From the NCBI GenBank assembly GCA_002914805.1, contig JXTB01000534.1, positions 9,703-73,702 on the forward strand: DNA of 64,000 nt, in the 5' to 3' direction. The notes below the pieces were generated by a model. It was given only the letters and a program-made list of their open reading frames with translations, was not told the DNA's origin and searched no databases. Position numbers and translations under genes: made by a program. Below, in pieces: positions 57,517-64,000 of the stretch (within the stretch, counting starts at the first letter, position 1; each line of letters starts with the position of its first letter). The stretch comes from Parasponia andersonii (lineage: Eukaryota > Streptophyta > Magnoliopsida > Rosales > Cannabaceae).

Positions 57517-60500
57517 TGGAACACATTATATGCATATGGGCTGACTGCGTAGGTACATTTAAACAATAAGCCACTGGTCTAATTTTTTCAGTGATCTTGA
57601 TTGGACTGATATACCTTGGAGCGAGCTTCCTCTTGACTCCAAATCTTGTAACACCATACCTCAGAGTTACTTTCAAGAAACATAATCACCAATCTCAAAC
57701 TCAATGTCATGCCTCTTAGGGTCTGCATAACTCTTCTAACAACTCTGGACTTCTTTGAGCCTCTCCTGAATATCGTTGATCTCCTCAATAGTCTCCTCAA
57801 TCAATTCAAATCTAAGAGTAATATACTATTCAGATTCTACCAAACACAAGGGTAATCTATATGGTCTTTCATATAGTATCTCATATAAAACCATGCCTAC
57901 ATTGGTATGGTAAATATTATTGTATACAAACTCTACTAAAAGAAGGTGATCATCCCAATGTCCACCAAAATCTAGTATATAAGCTTGAAGTATGTCCTTA
58001 AGTATTTGAATAGTTCTTTTAAATTGGCAATTTGTCTCAGGATGATGAGTTTCACTGAGATCCAATTGCATACTAAACAATTTCTATAAGGCTCTCCGGA
58101 ATTTGGAAGTAAACCTTAAGTCTCAATCAAAAATATGCTTGAAGGTACACCATGCAAGTGCACAAAAAAGGTTATTGAGCTTGGTAAGTGAGTAGTCAAT
58201 CTTGATCGATATAAAGTGGACACTCTTATTCAACCGATCAACTATCACTCTAACAACATCATTCTTCCTCAAGTTCCTTGGTAAACCAGTTACAAAATCT
58301 ATCGTGGTCTTGTCCCATTTTCGCTCTAGAATAGGTAACTACTGAAGTAACTTTGCTGGCCTCTGGTACTCTACCTTAACTTGCTGACAAGTCACACACT
58401 TGGTTACAAAAGTAGCTACATCTTTCTTTATACTTTTCCACTAGTATTGCCTCTTTAAGTCTTAGTACATCTTACTACTTCCAGGATGCACCATAGACCT
58501 TGATTTGTAAGCCTCTATTAAGATGAAATCTAGAAGGTTAGGGTCATTAGCTACAACACTTCTCTGTTAGTACTTCAATCATCTAACTATTCACCATTTT
58601 GAAGATGATTCCAAATTGTCCTCAACTCTTTGATTTTCCATTGACTCTGCTAGACAATTTAGAGAAGTTTTGGTATAATCATAATATTGCGGAGGCAAGC
58701 AACTTCTTCATCCTCAAAGAATTGTAAATTGTAATCGCCAATTATAACTGAGTTCTTCCAATCCTCAAATACTAGTATAGCTAGTGTACTATGAGGCTTT
58801 CTATTTAATACATCAGCTACAATATTAGCCTTCTTAAAATGATAATACAGGTAAAAGTTATAATCTTCCATATACTTAACCAATCTACACTCCTTAAAAT
58901 TCAAGTCCCTTTGAGTAAAGAGATATTTCAAACTCTTGTTATCAGAGAATATGTCAAACTTCACACCTTATAAGTAACATCTCTAAAATCTTAAGTATAA
59001 ACATCACTAATGCAAGCTCCAAGTCATGGATGAGATAATGCTTCTCATGTGGCTTGAATCAGAGAGAGATATAAGCCACATCTCAACCATTTTATATTAA
59101 GACACATCCCAAACCCATCTTTAAAGCATCTATATAGACTGCATAAGGTTTATTACTGTCGAGGATAGTAAGAACATGTATGATTGTCAAACTGTACTTC
59201 AATTCCACAAATGCTTTCTCCCACTCGTTGTCTCAAATGAAGTTGACATCTTTTATTCTCAATCTTGTCAAAGGTAAGACAATTCTCGAGAAATGCTTCA
59301 TAAATTGACTGAAATAACCTGATACGCGGAGAAAACTTCAAACTTTTGTCACATTCTTCGGTCTCTCCCACTCTAGAATAGCTTTAATCTTGGTAGGATT
59401 GACTGAAATAACATCTTGAGAAATTACATGTCCTAAAATCTTCACTTTAGACATCCAGAAGTTACACTTCAATTTCTTGACATAAAGTTAGTGATCTCTC
59501 AAAGTTTTAAGTACTATACTAGAATATCATCAATGAAAACAACAGTAAAACGATCCAAGAACGGCCTGAAAATCTGATTCATTAGATTCGTGAAAGTTAT
59601 AGGAGCATTCATCAAACCAACAGCATTACTAGGAACTCAAAGTGGCCATATCGAGTTCTGAATGATGTCTTCAGTATATCCTCCTATCTTATCTTCAACT
59701 GTTGACAACCAGATCTAAAATCAATCTTGGAGAAGAACCTTGAACTACTGAGTTGATCAAACAAATCATCTATCCTTGGCAGAGTTTATTTGTTCTTCAT
59801 TTTAAGCTGATTCAACTTCCTATACTCCATACAAAGCCTTAAAGTACTATCAGCTTTTTTCACAAAAAGAACAGGAGCACCCCAAGAGGAAGTCCTATTT
59901 CGAATGAAGCCTTTGGATAATAGATCATCTAACTGCTTGAGCCATACAGCAAGTAGAAATAAAAACTTGCTGAGCTCTAGAAACTAGTTCAATACAGAAC
60001 TTGATTTTCCTATCTAATGGTAGTCCTGGTAAATCTTCCAGAAACACTTTCGGATACTCAATCACCACCAGTATTCATAAGTCTTGATCGTTAGTTCTTC
60101 CTTGTCATTAATAACGAACAAGCTCCCCTAATACTCAAGTCTCTTCATTCCACCTATGTATGCTTTCAGAACAGTACTTAGCTTTAAAGGGTTCATTCTC
60201 ACTTGGTAGATAATAGGGTGTCCATTAATAGGAAAACGAGTCACCTTCTTTGTAGAACAATCCACAATAGCCCAATACTAGGACAACCTATCCAGACCGA
60301 GTATCACATTGTATAATCGCATAGGCAATACAATCAAATGAGTAAGCAATTTTCTATCACTAATTATAATACGACAAGATTTACACACACTAAACATATC
60401 AGCTGCATACTCCTCCTATAGGTGTACCCAATGTCAAGACATAATCCAATTAAAAGAATTTTAATCCAAACAGTGGAGCAAATAATAAGGCTATGATGAA

Positions 60501-60560
60501 TAGGATACACCAGTATCAAACAAAATATGTATCTAAGAGTGTGAAATAAGAACCATACCA
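57473..60560 (-). pseudogene. Old element pol: protease, RT, RNase H, integrase (heavily decayed)
   Basis: Protease remnant near 60,500 (LFDTGVS-like). RT includes [17 protein letters not shown] (about 59,900) and the catalytic FIDDIL (59,521-59,540). RNase H includes SDNKSLKYLFTQ (58,659-58,964). The integrase zinc region CVTCQQ lies near 58,390, the core start WDKTTIDFVTG near 58,300, and core sequences at 57,826-58,080. The C-terminal RPVAYCLN is at 57,473-57,676 and overlaps the start of the truncated LTR. Many stops and frameshifts. Confidence 0.85.
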
Positions 60561-60720
60561 CCAATAAGCTTGGCTAGTCTTCTTGACTTTCCCCTTGTTA
60601 TCTCTCCTATGGCTAGGACGGCTGCTGCTAGATCCCGAACCACTACTACCATATCTAGTCATTGGGCAACCACCATAATCTCTGAAAGTGTATAGAAGGT
60701 TTTTGAGTGCCAATCATCAA

Positions 60721-62654
60721 CCACTAAGTACAAGGTACTAATATAGCATACATGAGTTACAGACATAATTACGTAGTATACTTGGTTCAGTGCTAAACAT
60801 ATCCACTTAATCCCACAAAACACACTCCATTGTTACTAGCATTACCATGTCACAACTACAAATAAGGTATAGCCTTTAATCCTTACATTGTTTGAAGATA
60901 TTATACTGAACACCACCGGAAAAAGAAAGCTATGGGTGAGCATAATAATGCTTAGTAAGAAACACAGTTACCTTTTTGAAAAATATTACATTTAAGAAAA
61001 ATCTGCATAGTTAGTTATGCTGAAAATAATGATTAACCTGATATAAGGAGAATACAATAAACCAATAAAGGAAACATGCACCCAAGATAAACCAGCTCAA
61101 ATACCATAAGCTCACCATATCTCGTCACATCCAAGAATAACCTACACTAGTGGGGATCAATTACCTTAGACTCAACCTTACATATTGCCATATGCCTGGG
61201 ACCTCTTCGTGGGCCTACGGACTTTGCACCAACGGTCAGGTTGTCTTACCTACAAATTAAAGAGCTCTATGTAGATTTATGGACTCTGTACTAATGGTGG
61301 GGTCTAACTACTAACTAAGTATCCCGTGATGCCTAAATATCTCAGGCATGTCTTGTGAGTACTCACTATAGAAACTATGCTTAACTGACTTAACCACTCT
61401 CGATTAAAACCTAGGATGTGGTCTAAATCATTAATTATACCATTCCCGCTCTCAAAAATCTAGCAGCATAATAGTTGTATTTTGGAAAATCCCGAAATTT
61501 AAACCTGCAAAAGAAACCATCTACAAGCATCTACAAATAATAATAACCAATTCAATCTCCCAGGCAGTTCATAATATTCAAAGTAATAAAATATACATTT
61601 TTCACAATATGTCACATAATCAAATTTTAGGTAAAGTGGTATCAAAATAGGTAATTGAATCCCCTATCTTGAATCCTCTAGCTCACCTAATTAGCAGTAC
61701 CATACTATTGAAGACTCGTGGCATCGTTGCATAATCGCTCGGAAGGTCGAGAATCTAATTCTAACCACTGATTGCTAACTTTAAAAAACACAACTTAACA
61801 ACAGACTCTTAATTCGTCAAATAGATTTCTCTACTGAATTCTTAGCACCTAAAATAGTTAGATTAGACATATAATTCGTCGAATTTGGAGTCAGATCGAA
61901 ACCTAACCCCCAGCGTACAAAACGAGATAAATTCTGAGCCATTCGATCTCGTTCTTCATGCTCATCTTGGATCATAGCCAATATACGTCATTCATCACTA
62001 GTTTATGACAACATCACAAATTTGACAATAACGTCATAATCCAACAATCTGCTTGAAAAATCAAAGTTCAAAACTCAACATTCTTAAACAACCTAACATA
62101 GCGATTCTTAATATAGGGAAAATAGGGTTCCAAGAAGCTTACTGAGAGATTGCCCATGATGAGAGGAACCAGAAAAGTCTAGATTCGAGGCTTGTGGTGA
62201 CCGAAGGCAGCTGAATGGACGGAAAAACATCATTGCAGTTTTTTACCTCTTGCCAGTGAACAACGACTCCAATGGCTGCGAAATTCCAGCTATGTGGTCA
62301 TGGTGAGCCGATGATCTTGATCCTGGGCTTGGCAAGCTTCGATGGCGGTCGGAAAGTTCTTTCAAAGGGGACTCGTGTGCTACGACGTGGGTCATCGGGA
62401 GAGAGAAAGAAAGAGTGTAGAGGGAAGAGAGAGAAGGAAAAGAGGGAAAATGATTAGCCCATGTGACCCTCTCTTAATGGGTGTCCGAATTTTTAAAAAT
62501 TATACTTTAGTCCCTAGCTTTTCAAAATTCTCGCATATTTGTCCTTATAGAATATGCAATCTTGTCCCTGCCTCAAAAATCTTTTGCAAATTATTTCTCT
62601 ATTATTTAATTCAAAAAATAACCATTTTTCCCTTAAAATTTCTGGAGTTTTACA
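60721..62654 (-). repeat. 5' LTR of the old element (inner end deleted)
   Basis: The part to 61,616 matches the 3' LTR. The rest (61,617-62,654) is taken as the same LTR because it ends in 'ggagttttaca', a TGTAAAACTCC start on the minus strand. A second copy of its outer ~800 bases lies at 63,175-63,923. Confidence 0.55.
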
Positions 62655-62918
62655 AGGTAACCGACTAAAAACTTAATATATAAACCACATTGGTGCAAGA
62701 AACAAAAATGTCCTCCGGTGTTCTCGCTAGTACATGTACGAAATGAGTTTTGATTTTATATACTCGATCCTTTAATATTTTTCCTTCTTTGATTATATTG
62801 TACAATAGTTTTTCCATATTGCTAAATTTTCAATCTTTCAATCTTTGCTCGTATTCAAGAGTCTTTAGCTGATATATATATATATATATGGGCACTAATA
62901 TATATATGGCCACTAACT

Positions 62919-63134
62919 AATAGGTTTTTTTTTTTTTACCTATGCATAGGTATCAATTTGGCCAATGAAAATTTAGCATGTATATTTTTTTATTGTAAAA
63001 AGTAGGACAGAGAAAGAGTATTAATGATGTTCATTTTTTTATACACTTCATTATAGCCATTGGATAACCATTAGATGGTGATCCAACGGCTAAAAAAAAA
63101 ATACCTACCTATAGGTAAAAAAAAAATACCTATT
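62919..63134. mobile_element. Short MITE candidate
   Basis: A 216-bp segment with inverted ends: AATAGGT followed by a T run and ACCTAT on the left, and the reverse complement (ATAGGT, A run, ACCTATT) on the right, about 30 bases each. It separates the two LTR copies. The target duplication is unclear. Confidence 0.45.
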
Positions 63135-63174
63135 GGATTGGCAACATATATATATATATATATATTGTATACAA

Positions 63175-63923
63175 TTTGACCTCCAGTATGCAAAATGAGA
63201 CAAATTTTGAGGTATTTGGTCTCATTTTCCATGCTCGTCTTAGATCATAGCCAATATGTATGTCATTCTTCACCATTTTATGATAACATCACAAATTTGA
63301 CAACAACGTCACAATTTAACGATCTGATTGAAAAATCAAAATTCAAAACTTAACACTCTTAAACAACCTAACATGGAAATTCTTAATCTAGAGAAACTAG
63401 TGTTCTGAGAAGCTTACCAAGAGATTTCTCATGCTGAAAGGAACCGGAAAAGTCCAGGTTTGAGGCCTACAGTGGCCAAAGGTTGTTGAACGGCTGGAAA
63501 AACATCGAAATGATTTTTGTCCTCTCACTGGCGAACAATGGCTCTAGTTGCCGTGGAATTCCATTTGCGTGCTCAAGACGAGCCGACGGTCTTAATCCTT
63601 AGGATGCCGAAAAGTGCTAAACGGAGGGGACCCGTGTACTACGGCATTGGGTCTTCGGAAGAGAGAAATAGAGAGTGCAAAGGGAAGAGAGAAAGAAGGA
63701 AAAAATGGGAGTGACTGGCCCATGAGGTCTTCTCTTAATAGGTGTCGATTTTTTAAAAATTTTACTTTAGTCCTCAGCTTTTCAAAATTCTATCATTTTA
63801 GTCCCTTAACAATTTGCAATGTAGTCCCTACCTAGTTAAAATTTTGCAAATTATTTTCCCATTATTTAATTCAAAACATTCAAAAAATGACCATTTTATC
63901 CTTAAAATTTCTAGGGTTTTACA
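63175..63923 (-). repeat. LTR fragment of the same family as the 57-62 kb element
   Basis: Matches about 61,905-62,654 ('catagccaatat', 'acatcacaaatttgac', 'aacctaacat', 'gtttta ca' end). The minus strand starts TGTAAAACCC. It may be a partial solo LTR or an adjacent truncated element. The small open frames at 62,272 and 63,517 lie in matching positions and are not genes. Confidence 0.6.
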
Positions 63924-64000
63924 GGGTAAGTGACTAAAAACTTGATATATAAATCACATTGGTGCAAGAAATAAAAATGTCTTCCAATTCTGGCTAGTAC

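Larger units (their letters stand above)
56552..62654 (-). mobile_element. Old, internally deleted Ty3/gypsy element
   Basis: Minus-strand PR-RT-RNase H-INT order (57,517-60,560) between two diverged LTR copies. Gag and PBS are missing: PR is followed almost directly by LTR-like sequence at 60,721. The 3' LTR has lost its first ~1.1 kb together with the end of the polyprotein, where a chromodomain would be if present. Proposed outer flanks are acgta (56,547-56,551) and aggta (62,655-62,659), four of five bases matching. RT/INT motifs fit Del/Tekay-type elements, but the clade is not certain. Confidence 0.7.

Noticed and set aside
61634..61648. 'gtggtatcaaaatagg' as a plus-strand Met-tRNA primer-binding site
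   Set aside because: Only the first eight bases fit, it is not next to a CA-ending LTR, and the coding strand of the neighbouring element is minus.
62272..62668. Open frames at 62,272-62,668 and 63,517-63,835 as a duplicated gene
   Set aside because: They lie at equivalent places in two LTR copies, are Arg/Glu-rich from GA-repeats and have no recognised domain.

Overview
This window is plant nuclear DNA, probably from a eudicot. It is AT-rich and carries LTR retrotransposons, MITE-like elements and small-exon genes with GT-AG introns. I cannot place it below flowering plants from sequence alone. There are no bacterial features. Almost all recognisable coding sequence belongs to Ty3/gypsy elements. 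The only intact-looking host gene is a small heavy-metal-associated (HMA) protein with a C-terminal isoprenylation box.

Layout. 1-7,911: AT-rich repeats (copy A), partly repeated at 24,335-29,460 (copy B) and 35,970-51,965 (copy C). They include a Tourist-like MITE, a 34-bp minisatellite and a CACTA-like repeat. 7,912-19,811: a Tat-lineage retrotransposon (Tat-2) with 5-bp target duplication TAAAG. Most of its pol is deleted, and a complete chromodomain-type Ty3/gypsy element (9,705-15,675) is nested in it. 19,812-23,043: two tandem HMA-isoprenylation genes. The first has lost its start codon and one metal-binding Cys; the second (22,234-22,900) is a clean three-exon gene with a duplicated promoter. 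24,335-29,746: copy B, with a Mutator-type MITE and a promoter-only remnant of a third HMA gene. 29,747-35,900: the 3' end of a decayed Ty3/gypsy element and its LTR start, then AT-rich DNA.

36,178-48,848: a 12.7-kb Tat element (Tat-1) with a perfect CATAC target duplication, inserted into copy C. It carries gag-pol on the minus strand. Between pol and the 3' LTR it has a ~100-bp tandem array and a separate multi-exon gene on the opposite strand with its own TATA box. Assembly Ns (43,707-44,428) hide most of RNase H. 48,849-56,551: rest of copy C, AT-rich DNA and a decayed fragment of an RPM1-like NLR resistance gene (53,706-54,190). 56,552-62,654: an old, internally deleted Ty3/gypsy element, followed by a MITE and another LTR fragment.

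How it fits together. A 5-6 kb stretch carrying the HMA gene promoter was duplicated locally and then hit by nested retrotransposons; two clean target duplications let the pre-insertion sequence be recovered. The best candidate for unusual biology is the antisense, spliced gene shared by the two Tat elements. The HMA gene cluster is the best candidate for host function. Many of the stop codons in the retroelements look like C-to-T changes, as expected for methylated, silenced copies.
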